From the NCBI GenBank assembly GCA_009746045.1, contig RPFO01000167.1:498001-562000 (forward strand): a stretch of 64,000 nt of DNA, in the 5' to 3' direction. Origin of the DNA: Mesostigma viride (lineage: Eukaryota > Streptophyta > Mesostigmatophyceae > Mesostigmatales > Mesostigmataceae). The notes beneath the pieces were generated by a model. It did no database searches, was not told where the DNA came from, and saw nothing but the letters and a program-made list of their open reading frames with translations. Positions 8,628 to 19,920 of this stretch are shown here, piece after piece. A program made the position numbers and the translations under genes. Positions within the stretch are counted from its first letter, which is position 1, and each line of letters starts with the position of its first letter.

Positions 8628-11068
8628 CTACATCATCCCCTGTAAATAGTCAATCACCCCTTGGGGAAGGTGTGCTGGATGTACATAAGGACGGGGGTGT
8701 GCCCCTTGTGCAGCACCAAGGGTGTAAGGATGTTGTTCTTCCACTGGATTGCAATAACAATGCTGCAGCTGAATTCCCTATGCCTCATGCAGGTGGTGGG
8801 TCTCCAGCAGGTGCTGGCCTGGAGGGCCAAAGGACCTTGCTGGAAGGGCCTGGAGCGGTCCAGGGTGCAGGGCCTGGCTTGGGGCGTCAGGATGGCCTGC
8901 AGGGAAGCCCTGGAACCTCAGGAGTGGATCATGTGTCCCCACACACGGTTCAGACGTCTCGCCAGGTCAGTACTGAGAGAGTGCTGAGCTATGCTGAGGC
9001 TGGCCATAGGTTACATCACATGTTTGGACATTCTGGGCAGGCAGCAATGTTTGCTTGGAAGTTAGGTAGGGAGCCTTTGTGGGAGGCATGCCAGGCTGCT
9101 GCTGAGAACTGTGGTTGCCAGGAGAATGCTGTTCACCCACCCCAGTCCCATGCTAGGAAGCCTGCTAGAGAGCGTGGCGACATCCAGATGGATATCCAGC
9201 ATATTCGGGGCTTGTATATATTAGTGGGGGTGGACAGGTTCAGTAGATATAGACTGATAGGCGTTCTACCTGGTATGCAGGAGCATCACTTGTTGTTGGG
9301 TATGAAGGCCCTGATCCCAGGCTTTGGGGTATGCAAGAGTGTGCAGGCAGACTTGCAGTTTGACTGTTTGCTCAAGCATCAGGACCAGCTGCCTTGTAAG
9401 CTGGTAGTAGTCCCCAGGGAGAGTCATGGGCAGCAAGGGGCTGTGGAGAGATCCATACGTGAAGTGAAGACAGTGGTGCTAGCAGCAGAGTCAGTGCCAC
9501 TTGTGGCATCTGCCTTAGAGAGGGCAGCCTGGTGTAAGGGGATAGAAGAGCAGCTGAACCACAGGGTTAATTATTACTTTGATGGTGTGGCTGTCTCTCC
9601 CCTGGCCCTGCAGTATAGCTTACTACCTGAGAATGTGGTGCAGGCCAGTCTTAGAAAGGCAGACAGGCTGTTTGCCCAGCTGAGACGTAAGGACAAGAAC
9701 TGGAATGTGCTGAGGCCTCAGGTGGGGCTGAAGGTCAGGATGTGGAAGGAACCATCTATTCCAGGCAAGCGGGGGAAGTGGCAGGATGGGGTGGTCACTC
9801 GTGTAGAAGAAGCTAACAGATCTTGCCTGGTGGCTTTGGAAAAGGATCCAAGGCACGTGTACAGGTTGTCCTGGGCTCATGTCAAGGAGAGAAGGCCACA
9901 TGCAATCTGGCCTGCAGACGGGCCAGGCCCTCCCAGCTGGGTTGAGGAGCCAGGCCAGAGCCAGGCAGCAGCAGCTAACAATCCTCTGGTGGTGGATGAT
10001 GGTCTGTCCCTACTGGAAGATGACGAGCAGGAGGCTGCTGAAGCAACTGTCACAAGGCCAGAGGGGACGGGGCAGCCACCTAAGGCCCGGGGGCCTCTCA
10101 TGGCGGACGTCATCCGAGCACTCATGCGCAGCAAACATGATCCCAAGGTATCCAAACTCACGGGGTGGGGGTCGTGCTGGGCAGCTACAATGGAGGTAGA
10201 TACCAACTCACAGGTGTCTGTCATCAGGGAAGAGGATGCTGTAGGCTTACAGATGTCCCATCCCAGTTGCCTTGCTGTGTCTGATTTCTCAGGAAAGGTG
10301 TCCATGAAGATCCTTGGGGAAGTGAGTGTGCCTATCTTAGGGGTGCCCACCACGTTCTGTGTGGTAGAGGGCTATCAGGGGCCTGCCATTCTGGGTCAGA
10401 ACTTCTTGTGCATGCCAGGGGTTACTTTGACCTCTGATGAGTTGGCACTAGAAGGCAGGGGCAGCCTCCCCCTTGAAAGATATCACTATTCCCAGGGTCT
10501 TGCAGTGGCGGTGAAGGCTGTTAAGAGTCAGCCAGCTGAGGGTCCTCAAGGTCAGGAGCCCATAGCTGAGGACCTGTTAATCATCCCAACCACCTTTGAT
10601 CCACGGCAGTTAGGGGTAAACAGGTACCAGATAGCTGCTCACAGTCCTATTCCCTGGCGCCAGCTAGTCGAGATGATGCAGAGCCCCAAGATGGCTAAGG
10701 CATGGACTCTTGGCTTTGTTGCTTCTGGGCATGAGTGGATAGTTTCCAACTGTGCAGAGCCTGTGGATGAGCTGCCAGAAGTTCACCAGCTGCTCAGATT
10801 GATGTTTGTCCTCAAGCTCAAGGAGGTAGATGGTGTCCAGGTGCCACATGTCAGACCAGTTGTAACCGAGTATCATGGCACTGGCCAGTTGTTAGACGAG
10901 GAGCTCTATACTCCAGGGATGCTGCATGACACGTGGAGGATTCTGCTGTGTATATTTCTGTCTTTTCTGGTCAAGGGTGTGCCCTATAGCTCTGTGCTGA
11001 TTGATTTCAAGAGGGCTTTTCTCAAGGGTGACCAAGATCAGGCTAGGCAGACTTGGAGAGATATCCCT
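8624..11068 (+). pseudogene. pol: R1 Pol 5' part: integrase, protease, start of RT
   Basis: Open from the base after the gag UGA; the first in-frame methionine-like codon (8672) is GTG, so pol is expected only as a Gag-Pol readthrough product. Numbering from 8672: integrase zinc-binding H116/H120 and C140/C147-C149; catalytic D174, D227 (VQADLQF) and E259 (GAVERSIREVK); SH3-like tail at 350-405; aspartic protease DTNS at 510-513 with the flap/ILG motif at 573-575; RT starting about 690 with motif A DFKRAFLKG at 778-786. The frame is cut at ATATCCCT, where R2's LTR begins; the continuation is at 40946. Protease lies between integrase and RT, unlike Ty1/copia. Confidence 0.85.
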
Positions 11069-11228
11069 AGTTAGCATTTTGGGTAACCAATATGCTAAGT
11101 GGATGCAGTTTGGAAAGACCTTTCCAACGCCGTGCTGACTGCCTGAAACAGACAAGGGACAAGAAAGATATGAGGTCCCGAAGTCCTAGCCGTCCGCGAT
11201 TGGCGAGGGTGCAACCTTCTGGGGTAGT
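11069..11228 (+). repeat. R2 LTR, left part
   Basis: First 160 bp of the R1/R3-type LTR, beginning AGTTAGC after TATCCCT. Interrupted at GGGGTAGT by R4 and resumed at 19407. Confidence 0.85.
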
Positions 11229-11872
11229 ATTTAGATGAACGCGGATCAGTGAGTTTCTGGTCTTCCCAAGATGTGATGAATGGAGCCATGGTTTCAACCA
11301 GCGGCTTTTAACCTTTACCACAGTTGCCTCACTACCCTGTGGTCACTAGCCTGAGGCGGCAGTACCCACGGACGGTGTTGGGAAAAGACGCTTGGCCACT
11401 GCTGTGTCCGAGCCTTTCTAGGTCTCACCATTGCTGCCAGGCCTTGCACGCCTTGGCAGGTCCGCCACTGTCAATTTCCTTGGTTGCATCAATCCAGGAC
11501 GTCTGTCCTTCCATGAATGACAGTAACGCTCTGGATTTATCCGTCATGACAAGTACCCGTCCATCCCAGGCCTGCAGGACTGCCAGTCCTGAAGTCCTGT
11601 GACATTCTTGGTACCATCAACCAATATTGACCACAGTACCTCCTAGTGACAGTCGGTCCTGTGACACGTAACGTGTGATGGTTCACCCAACACTGCCACG
11701 TGCCCTGTCCCTCACGTGTCCTTAGTCCTGGTACTGCTGTAGCGTCCGGCGGCATTACTTCGGGACTTGATAACTCTCAAGTTCCTTGTCCAAATGAGGC
11801 GTTTAGCACGGCGTTGGAAAGGCCACTTCAAGTATGATATGCTTAGCATATTGCATCACCAATATGCTAACT
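11229..11872 (-). repeat. R4 3' LTR (644 bp)
   Basis: In element orientation it starts AGTTAGCATATTGGTG and ends CATCTAAAT. The first bases form a 10-bp inverted repeat (TTAGCATATT...AATATGCTAA). Matches 18758-19401 almost completely. Confidence 0.9.
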
Positions 11873-12835
11873 CCAACCCTTTCTTGTTTTGGAGCTGCAA
11901 GCTTCACACCATGACCAACCCATTCCTTGCTGCCTTGTGAAATGGACACCTGGTTACCCTGGACTTATAATAAGCCTCATGAGCACCCCTTTTGCCACCT
12001 TAATGGTATCCTTCTTAGGGATCTATGGTTCAACCCTGCCATCTGATCATTAACTTGACCTGCAGGTCATCCCCAACCCTTTCTTTTGCAACTGTACCTT
12101 GGCTTGGGCTTAAAGGAGGATATTGAATATTCCTTAGGCAACATATCCTGGATATCTGAATGAGAGGCCCTGACTACAGGAAACGTATTACAGTGAGTTC
12201 CTGGTCTTCCCAGTTATCACTGGCGCCCGTTTCATGGCGCCCGCCCCGAGCGTTCCAGGCATCATCCATCCAAATGTTCACCAATGGAAACCACTTCAAC
12301 ACCACTGTGCCACTGCTTGATGGGGAGCCCATGTCATCACTGGGTGTTAAAGCCCAGGAGTCATACATACCAGGCTGTGGCTCAACTAGGGAATCGAACC
12401 CTACCCCAGAACCCCAGGTTAAACTTAACCTGGTCACATGACAGACAACAAGAGAGATTGGCATACAACATGATTATGTTTTATTATAGAATATCCACCA
12501 AAACCAATGTTGAGTGTTCCCAGTGGACCAGCCTGCACCAGCAAGGCCCAACTGTCAGGTTACAACACCATAATATCCAAGGTTGTCACTTATTCACAGC
12601 TAAAGAAAACTAAACAAGAGAGATATATACAAACAACCTGGAAGAACTCTCAACATGGCCTGCCCTGTCATGGCCTAACTGCCCGAGGCCAAAGGCATCC
12701 CACTGTGCTAATCCTTTACAGGAAGAGCTTGCTCCTGTTGAGCCTTCTACCTGCTTGGTGACAGGTAGGCTACCTGTTGCCCTCCCCCCTGGGGACAACA
12801 GCACTGGTCAGCCACCAACTGGCAAAGGCTGGACT
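11873..12835 (-). other. R4 3' untranslated region with conserved motifs
   Basis: Non-coding. In element orientation it holds, in order: an AATAAA-containing stretch near 12482, a hairpin CCAGGTTAAGTTTAACCTGG (12415-12434), a tRNA T-arm-like GGGTTCGATTCCC (12389-12401), a conserved GGGCT...CCC hairpin block, two CGGGCGCC boxes (12236-12243 and 12222-12229), an AGTGA...TCACT stem, and ACTGTAATACG (12184-12194), the complement of the sequence just after the R4 5' LTR. The same order occurs in R1 and R3. Confidence 0.7.
12184..12194 (-). promoter_or_regulatory. R4 PBS complement in the 3' region
   Basis: Plus-strand CGTATTACAGT here and ACTGTAATACG at 18747-18757 form an 11-nt perfect inverted pair. 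The second lies immediately after the 5' LTR in element orientation. Pairing stops at the LTR boundary. Confidence 0.7.
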
Positions 12836-15800
12836 TCAAGTCCCACCAGAAAAGGGGTACATGAGCCCTTTGAGCACAGGGTATTGTAGCTCAGCCTTGC
12901 TCTCCAGCTTGGTGAGGGCGTCTGCTGGGTTGTCAACACCAGGCACATGTTCAAGATGAGCAAGGTAAGACATCTCCTTCAGCAACAAATAATCCAGATC
13001 CCTGCTCCTGGCGAGCTGTCTGTGCACAAACTGCACCATGCCCATGCTGTCTGTCTTGACCAGTGTGTGCAGCTGCAAGCTACAGGAAGCTACCTGACAG
13101 AGCTGGTAGAATAACTCCCTGAGGTAAAGAGCAGTGTGTAGCCCCTCACATATTGCCCTGCACTCAGCAATGTCACTGCTGGGCGTCACCCTGTTCTGTA
13201 ACCTACTGTACCAGCTGACCAGAGAAGTGTGCTCCTGTTGTAGTGTAATGAGTGCTGCTGCCCTACCCCTGACATCCGTCACCTTCCTGCTGTCCATGGA
13301 ACTGTCCACAAAAAGCACCATGTTGAGTGGTTTGTACAAGTCCACAGCTGCCAGTATGAGTGGAGGTGAGCTCCTGACAGACTCAACCACCTGCTCTGCC
13401 CCTACCTCAACCAGCTGAGCATCTGTGAGCCTACTCAGCACCAACAAATCTGGGGCACAAATGCTAGCTAGCCAAGCCAACATTCCCCTGATTGTGGCAC
13501 ACCTGGCCTGGGTAATGGGCTGCTGGAGGGCATCAATGATCTGCTGAGGATAGTTGTTGCCACCCTCCATCTTGATAAACCAAGTACCTGCCCTCTTGAT
13601 CAGCGTGGCCTGCATTCCACAAAACACCATGGGCTCATCCTGCTTCATGTGCTGGACCTTTCCTAACTCAAACCTCTTCTGGATCTTGGACAGTACTGAA
13701 TCCACCCACTCAGGAGGCCCTAAAAGGTGCAGGTCATCTCCATGCAGAGATGCAAACACAGGCAACCCTTCATGAGTACTCTGGAACAAGCAAGGATCAA
13801 CTGGAGACACAGTAAAGCCACAGTGAGTTTTCAGAAACTTTTCCAGGCTCTTTCTCCAGATGATAGGGCTGGACCTGAGACCCTCCAAACCCTTGAGTAT
13901 TCTGAGATATTTTGACTTGATCTCTGCTCTCCACACCTTGGGCACTGTTACAAAGAAGGGAGGGATATCACGCCACGTCTCCTTGGCCTGCTCCACATCA
14001 CCTTGAGAAAAGCCCTCTTGAAATCAATCAGCACAGAGCTGTACGCAATGCCCTTGACCAGGAAAGACAGATATATACACAGAACAATCCTCCAGGTATC
14101 ATGCAGCATCCCAGGCGTATACAACTCCTCATCTGTCAGCTCCCCCGTGCCATGGTACTCAGTCACAACTGGCCTCACATGTGGCACCTGCACACCGTCT
14201 ATCTCCTTCAGCTTGAGCACAAACAAGAGCCTTAGCAACTGATGCTCCCTGGGCAACTCATCCACAGGCTCAGCACAGTTAGACACTATCCAGTCATGCC
14301 CACTGGAGACAAACCCTAGAATCCATGCCTTAGCCATCTTGGGGCTTTGCATCAACTCTACCAACTGGTGCCAGGAAATAGGACTGTGACCAGCAATCTG
14401 GTACTTGTGCACCCCCAAGTCCCGTGGATCTAGGGTGGTTGGGATGATCAACAAGTCCTCAGCAATGGGCTCCTTGCCTTCAGGCCCCACACTCTGCTGC
14501 CCCTTCACAGCCTTGACTGCCACAGCTAGACCCTTGGAGTAGTGATATCTCTGGAGGGGCAAACTGCCGTGACCTTCTAGTGCAAGCTCATCTGCTGACA
14601 GAGTCACTCCTGGCATGCACAAGAAATTCTGGCCCAAAATGGCAGGCCCCTGGTACCCTTCCACCACACAGAACGCAGTGGGGACACCCAGGATAGGCAC
14701 AGTCACTTCCCCTAGGATCTTCATTGTTACAGTGCCCGTAAAGTCACTCACTGCCCTGCAGCCAGCCTTATTCACCTTCAGGCCCTGAGCATCCTCCACC
14801 CTGATGATAGACACCTCTGAGTTAGTATCCACTTCTAGGGTAGCAGCCCAGCAAGAACCCCATTCAGTCAACTTAGATACCTTGGGATCCTTGTGCTTGT
14901 TGAACATGAGCGACCGGACAATGTCTGCCATGAGTGGCCTCTTGGACCCTGGTGCAGGCCCAGCCCCCGTTGGCTCCACCACAGGTGATGCAGTTGCCTC
15001 CTGCACCTCATCATCATCAGAGGGATAGCCACCTCCCACGTCAGTGACAGGCACATCAACTACCTGGTCCTTAACCTGGCCCTCCAGCCAACACTGGGGT
15101 CCAGGCCCGTCTGCAGGCCAGATTGCATGTGGCTTGCGTTCCTTGACGTTGGCCCAGCTCAACCTGTAAACATGCCTGGGATTACTCTCCAAGGCCACAA
15201 GGCAGGAACGATTGGCATCTTCCACACAGGTCACCACCCCGTTCTGCCACTTGCCCCTCTTGCCCTGCATTGATGGCTCCTTCCACATTCTGACCTTCAG
15301 CCCCACCTGAGGCCTCAGCACATTCCAGCCCCTATCCTTGCGTCTCAACTGAGCAAACACCCTGTCTGCTTTCCTCAAGCAAGCCTGGACCACTTCCTGG
15401 GCTAGCATCCCAAACTGCAGTGCTACAGGATTGACAGCCACCCCGTCATAATAGTAGTTTATTCTGAGGTTCAACTGTTCTTCCACCTGCCTGGTCCACA
15501 CTGCCCTCTCCAAAGCAGATGCTACCAGTGGCACCTTAGGTTCTGCCAGCACTACGGTCTTGACCTCCCTGATGGATCTCTCCACAGCACCTTGCTGTCC
15601 ATGGCTCTCCCTGGGCGTGACCAGCAGCTTGCATGGCAGTTGCTCCTGCTGTGACAGTAGGCACTCAAACTGAATATCAGCCTGTACTGTCTTGTACACC
15701 CCAAAGCCTGGTAAGAGAGTCTGCAAGCCCAGCAGCAGGGTATTCCCCTTCATATCTGGCAGAATCTGGAGCAGCCTGTACCTGCTAAATCTGTCCACTG

Positions 15801-16374
15801 CCACCAAAATGTATAAGCCCCTGATATGCTGGACGTCTACCTGGATGTCCCCCTTCTCCCTGGCAGGCTCCCTAGCATGGGACCTTGGCTTCTTGGCAGC
15901 ATTCTCCTTACAAGCACATTGCTCAGCTGCAGCCCTGCATGCTTCCCTCAGTGGCTCATCTCCAATCTTCCAACCAAACATCTCAGCCATGGCTGTGTGA
16001 CCAAAGATATTGTGCAGCCTGCGTCCAGCATCCGTGTAGCTCAGTTGCCTAGCCAGATTACGCACCTGGGAAGACGCCTGGACGGGCCCTGCGTGTGAGG
16101 ACGCAACATCCACCTTCTGCATCTTGGATCCAGAGGACCCAGCAGACCCTCCCAGCAGAGCATCTAGGCTCCCAGAGCCAACCCTGTCTGGGGACCCTCC
16201 ACCTGTTGACAGTTGAGGGGATTGTTGTGCTGCAGCATGCATGCAATCTTGTGGAATGAGAACATCAGTACACCCCTGGTGCTGATCAGAGGTGGCACCC
16301 TGCCCAGATTTATTTACATGTGAAGCTGTGTCCCCACAGGGTGTCTCACTATGTACACGGGACTGCTTCACTAG
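12836..16374 (-). pseudogene. pol: R4 Pol: integrase, protease, RT, RNase H
   Basis: Continuous in frame with gag after UGA-CUA-G. Two frames: 16371-13948 (807 codons) and 13996-12836 (386 codons). The break is at FLK, where one G of an expected GGG is missing near 14006 (CTCAAGGTGAT). The first frame contains the integrase zinc site (RRLHNIFGH ... CACKENA), VQADIQF and GAVERSIREVK, then protease EVDTNSEVSII and ILGQNFL. The second frame contains RT with LEGLRSSPIIW and LHGDDLHLLG, then RNase H (VDSSMDSRKVT, SSDIAECRAI, TDSMGMVQFV, VDNPADALTK). Same integrase-protease-RT-RNase H order as R1. Confidence 0.85.
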
Positions 16375-17699
16375 TCACTTCTGATCAGACTGCCCCTTCT
16401 TCTTGTTTGGGCAATCCCTCTTCCAGTGACCTTCCTTGCCACAAGCAAAACACTTGCTCTTGCCAGACCCTCCCCCTGGGGCCTTGCTGTCCTGCTTGTT
16501 CTGGTTGCCTGAGGCCTGATTGTTATTCTGCCCCTGGCCACCACCCTTACCCTGCTGATGGCTGTTACGGTTGCCAGACTGGTTCCCCTGATTCTGGTTC
16601 CCCTGCTGACCTCCTCCACCACCCTGGTTCTGCTCCTTCTGGGCCTGCTTCCTTCTCCTGCTACCATACCGTGTCCCAGATGGGGTACGGTTCTTGCCCT
16701 GGCTAGCCTGAGACGCTGACCCTCCCTGAGAACTGATACCCTTGCAGGTAGGGACCCGGGTCCTGAAGTTTAGTATCACACGCTTCAGAGCCCCCCAGGT
16801 GCCATCAGTGAGATCACAGAGCTGCCTAGCAGTAGCCCTACCTTCCTCTGACAAGCCCATCTTATCAAAGAAGTGGTCTGCTGCTGCCCTGACTGTCACA
16901 CTGAAGCCCTGCTTCTTGCCTGCCTCCACGATCAACTCAAACCTGGCCAGCTCAGCAGCCACCTCACCCTTGATCTCAAACTCATCAAATTCTCTCTTCT
17001 TTTCCATGGTGAGATTGTGAACCCTGTCAGAAAACTCCTCCTTGATGTCATCCAGGAACTGCAGCCAAGTGTGCCCCTCTTTCAGAGCATGCCTAGCCAT
17101 GTCATTGACCCTTTCAGACGACCCCTTGTTTGCGGTGGAAGAGTGAAACACCCTGACAATATCCACACCTGCTGCGACAGAGCCCACAACTAGCTTCATG
17201 TCATCAAGCCATTTATCCAGGTTGTCTTGCTTCAGGGAGGGTTGAGCGCTTTCTGCCCATTCATGACTGTCACAGCATCAGAAAATGGACGGGTGCCAGG
17301 CAACACACTCCCCACACGCACTGGTGGTGCCTGGGGAGGGTCAATCCTAGCCTCCAAACGCTCGGGCAACATACCAGACACCCTATCGTGAACAGCAGCT
17401 TGCTTTGCAGCACGCACACCTGGGGTGACGATGGCGTCCTCCTCACCAGGCGTTGTGAGCACCACTGCCTCCGTAGGTCGCCTGGCACGCTTGACTTTCT
17501 CCGCCTCAGCTTGCCCATCACGCCACCGCTTGTGTGTTCTCCCGGCTCTGGGGTCCATCTCTGGGATAGGTTGCCCAGCTGGCGCCTCCACGCCCCTCTC
17601 CTCCATCGCCTCCCCTTCCTCTCTGGCGATGTCCTCCTCTGCCGTTCGCTCCCGTTGCTCCTCGAATGTCGCCGCACCCCGGCTTGCCCTCCTAGGCAT
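16375..17699 (-). pseudogene. gag: R4 Gag with zinc knuckle, one frameshift
   Basis: Starts MPRRASRGAATFEEQ. The N-terminal frame runs to VMNGQKALNPP, then a one-base loss in a CCC run near 17237 stops it. The second frame carries DKWLDDMKLVV, the capsid-like region, a Gln/Gly/Asn-rich linker and the knuckle CFACGKEGHWKRDC. Ends K-UGA at 16375-16377, followed by CUAG. Homologous to R1 gag along its length. Confidence 0.8.
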
Positions 17700-17767
17700 T
17701 ATATACAATGGCTGCGACCAACTTTGCAACAAGAAAACAGCAAACTCTCCACCTATCCTCCACCCCC

Positions 17768-18733
17768 TCAAGCCTCGTTTTCAGACGAAGCTTCTCCTGC
17801 AACCGGTGCAGGTGCTGGCTCGTGGAACGGTCCCTCCACCGGATTCAATGGCTGCCCCTGGTCGTCGTGAGTAGGCACAGGCCTAATAACCACCGGAAGC
17901 CTCAAACCATACGCGTAATCACGTATCCAGCGAGAACGCCCCCACCTCAGCAAATGAGCCTCACCTAAACCAACGTTGTCGTCAATGTGGTAGCGATTAA
18001 GCTCGTCCCGCTGCGCCTGCTCACGGCCCTCCTGAGAGCCGTCGCCCTCGTGACGCCTCTGGGCCGGCTGTACTACCGCCCCTGCTGGCTGATCTACGAA
18101 GTCGTAGAAGGCGTCGTCGGCTGAGACCTCTCGACCGCCAACCACGTCGACAGTCAAACTTAGCTGGTTTAACTCTCGGCGAGAATGTGGAGTATCCCGA
18201 CTAGTGTAGATGGAGAAGGGATTAAGAGTAATGAAGACACGATCAGCAGCGCCTCTGGTCAACTCTAAGACAGAGTGCGCCAGATTCTGGCACTCTGCCA
18301 CCAACGCCTGCGTACTGCCACGAACGATGGCCTCCCGCCTGTCCCGGGCGACCTGCACCACGTTTGGCACGCCGGTGTAGTCGTCCCCAAGGCGGAGATT
18401 GGCGACAAGGTCGTTTATCTCTCGGGCACCCCCGAGGCTTATGGCAATTATCTGCAAAAGCAGAGTGACCACCTGCTCAAACGCGAATGCGTTTGTGTGG
18501 CCAGCCCGCCAAGACGCTGGCAGCCTTCTGATGATTTCCGCGAGGTCCTCGCGAAATCTCAGCAGCTGCTCGGCTGCTCCTCGGACGTACTCGCCCGGTG
18601 CCGACACCGCACGAATATTTCGGCGCACTTCCTCCGAGTCCTCGTGCCCTCCTGCGGGTACTGGACTGGACGCCGCTACCGTTGCTGCACGCGCAAAGGT
18701 ATTTGTCCTAGCTTCAGAGTCCGAATTCGACAT
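17768..18733 (-). CDS. R4 ORF1, unknown function (321 aa)
   Basis: Starts MSNSDSEART 24 nt after the 5' LTR. Aligns with R1 ORF1 in its middle (LLLQIIAISLGGAREINDLVA versus QLVAISLGATRLFNHWVA) and in the VVGGREVSADDAFYDFVDQP segment (R1: IVTGRDLSPQAVHDEFVDRP). Ends acidic, SSENEA. Intact here. No recognised domain; expressed ahead of gag. Confidence 0.7.
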   Translation of the reverse strand: MSNSDSEARTNTFARAATVAASSPVPAGGHEDSEEVRRNIRAVSAPGEYVRGAAEQLLRFREDLAEIIRRLPASWRAGHTNAFAFEQVVTLLLQIIAISLGGAREINDLVANLRLGDDYTGVPNVVQVARDRREAIVRGSTQALVAECQNLAHSVLELTRGAADRVFITLNPFSIYTSRDTPHSRRELNQLSLTVDVVGGREVSADDAFYDFVDQPAGAVVQPAQRRHEGDGSQEGREQAQRDELNRYHIDDNVGLGEAHLLRWGRSRWIRDYAYGLRLPVVIRPVPTHDDQGQPLNPVEGPFHEPAPAPVAGEASSENEA

Positions 18734-18746
18734 ATCCGTCGACCAG

Positions 18747-18757
18747 ACTGTAATACG
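18747..18757 (-). promoter_or_regulatory. R4 putative primer-binding site
   Basis: In element orientation CGTATTACAGT, directly after the 5' LTR. Not tRNA-like. Its perfect 11-nt complement is at 12184-12194. Confidence 0.65.
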
Positions 18758-19401
18758 ATTTAGATGAACGCGGATCAGTGAGTTTCTGGTCTTCCCAAGA
18801 TGTGATGAATGGAGCCATGGTTTCAACCAGCGGCTTTTAACCTTTACCACAGTTGCCTCACTACCCTGTGGTCACTAGCCTGAGGCGGCAGTACCCACGG
18901 ACGGTGTTGGGAAAAGACGCTTGGCCACTGCTGTGTCCGAGCCTTTCTAGGTCTCACCATTGCTGCCAGGCCTTGCACGCCTTGGCAGGTCCGCCACTGT
19001 CAATTTCCTTGGTTGCATCAATCCAGGACGTCTGTCCTTCCATGAATGACAGTAACGCTCTGGATTTATCCGTCATGACAAGTACCCGTCCATCCCAGGC
19101 CTGCAGGACTGCCAGTCCTGAAGTCCTGTGACATTCTTGGTACCATCAACCAATATTGACCACAGTACCTCCTAGTGACAGTCGGTCCTGTGACACGTAA
19201 CGTGTGATGGTTCACCCAACACTGCCACGTGCCCTGTCCCTCACGTGTCCTTAGTCCTGGTACTGCTGTAGCGTCCGGCGGCATTACTTCGGGACTTGAT
19301 AACTCTCAAGTTCCTTGTCCAAATGAGGCGTTTAGCACGGCGTTGGAAAGGCCACTTCAAGTATGACATGCTTAGCATATTGCATCACCAATATGCTAAC
19401 T
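18758..19401 (-). repeat. R4 5' LTR (644 bp)
   Basis: Element-orientation start AGTTAGCATATTGG at 19401, end CTAAAT at 18758. One visible difference from the other LTR. Confidence 0.9.
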
Positions 19402-19406
19402 GTAGT

Positions 19407-19893
19407 GGACAGGACACGTGGCAGGCCGTGCCTGCACAGGCTTAACCTGACTATCACGTGACTGTAGTCCACGTAGACCAGGAGGGACAGCAGCCTGCGA
19501 CTGGTGGGGTACTGGAACTGGCACAAGGCTGCAAGGATACTAGGTCTTGCAGGCTTGTGACAGGTCCTGTACTTCCTAGGTTGCAGGTAGCTAGGTAAAT
19601 CCAGTTCGTCCTGGCTCTGCAAGGATGCCAGTGGACGTTGAGGATTTGCTAGCAAGCCTGCAATATGCCTCGTCACACCGATGGGAACGAGGAGCAACAA
19701 AGAGGCATATAGCTTGGTCATGAGGATGGCCAAGCTATCTCGGAAGCACGCGCTCTGGTTGCCCACTTGAACGTGGAAGTGACCAACAAGGTGTGGCTTG
19801 GTGTTTGGGCTAAAGGTTGCTGTCCCCAGCAATTGGCTCAAGCTTAGCGTGAAAGACCAAGAGCTCACACGCTCTGGGCTGGTTCGTCTAACT
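19407..19893 (+). repeat. R2 LTR, right part
   Basis: Resumes the R1/R3-type LTR after the second GTAGT copy and ends GGTTCGTCTAACT. It matches the R3 5' LTR at diagnostic sites (CTTAACCTG, CAGCCTGCGAC) but lacks the TATA insertion near its end that R1 and R3 5' LTRs have. Confidence 0.85.
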
Positions 19894-19920
19894 CGTACTA
19901 TTGGTTCCGTGGCGCATTTC

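Larger units (their letters stand above)
11229..19401 (-). mobile_element. R4: copia-like element on the minus strand inside the R2 LTR
   Basis: Target duplication GTAGT at 11224-11228 and 19402-19406. LTRs of 644 bp at each end differ, by eye, at one base (GATATG versus GACATG near the right end of each), so insertion is recent. Internal order on the minus strand: ORF1, gag, UGA-CUA-G, pol, 3' region. It is a diverged relative of R1-R3, with aligned proteins clearly homologous throughout. Confidence 0.88.

Noticed and set aside
8672-8674. GTG as the start of pol
   Set aside because: A GTG start is not expected in a eukaryote. The frame is open back to the gag UGA, so readthrough explains it better. 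The same applies to 22561, 35782, 16371 and 63986.
12181-12260. Canonical tRNA primer-binding sites for R1-R6
   Set aside because: None of the post-LTR sequences starts TGG or resembles the 3' end of a common tRNA. The self-complement is the better match, although an internal tRNA match was not tested.
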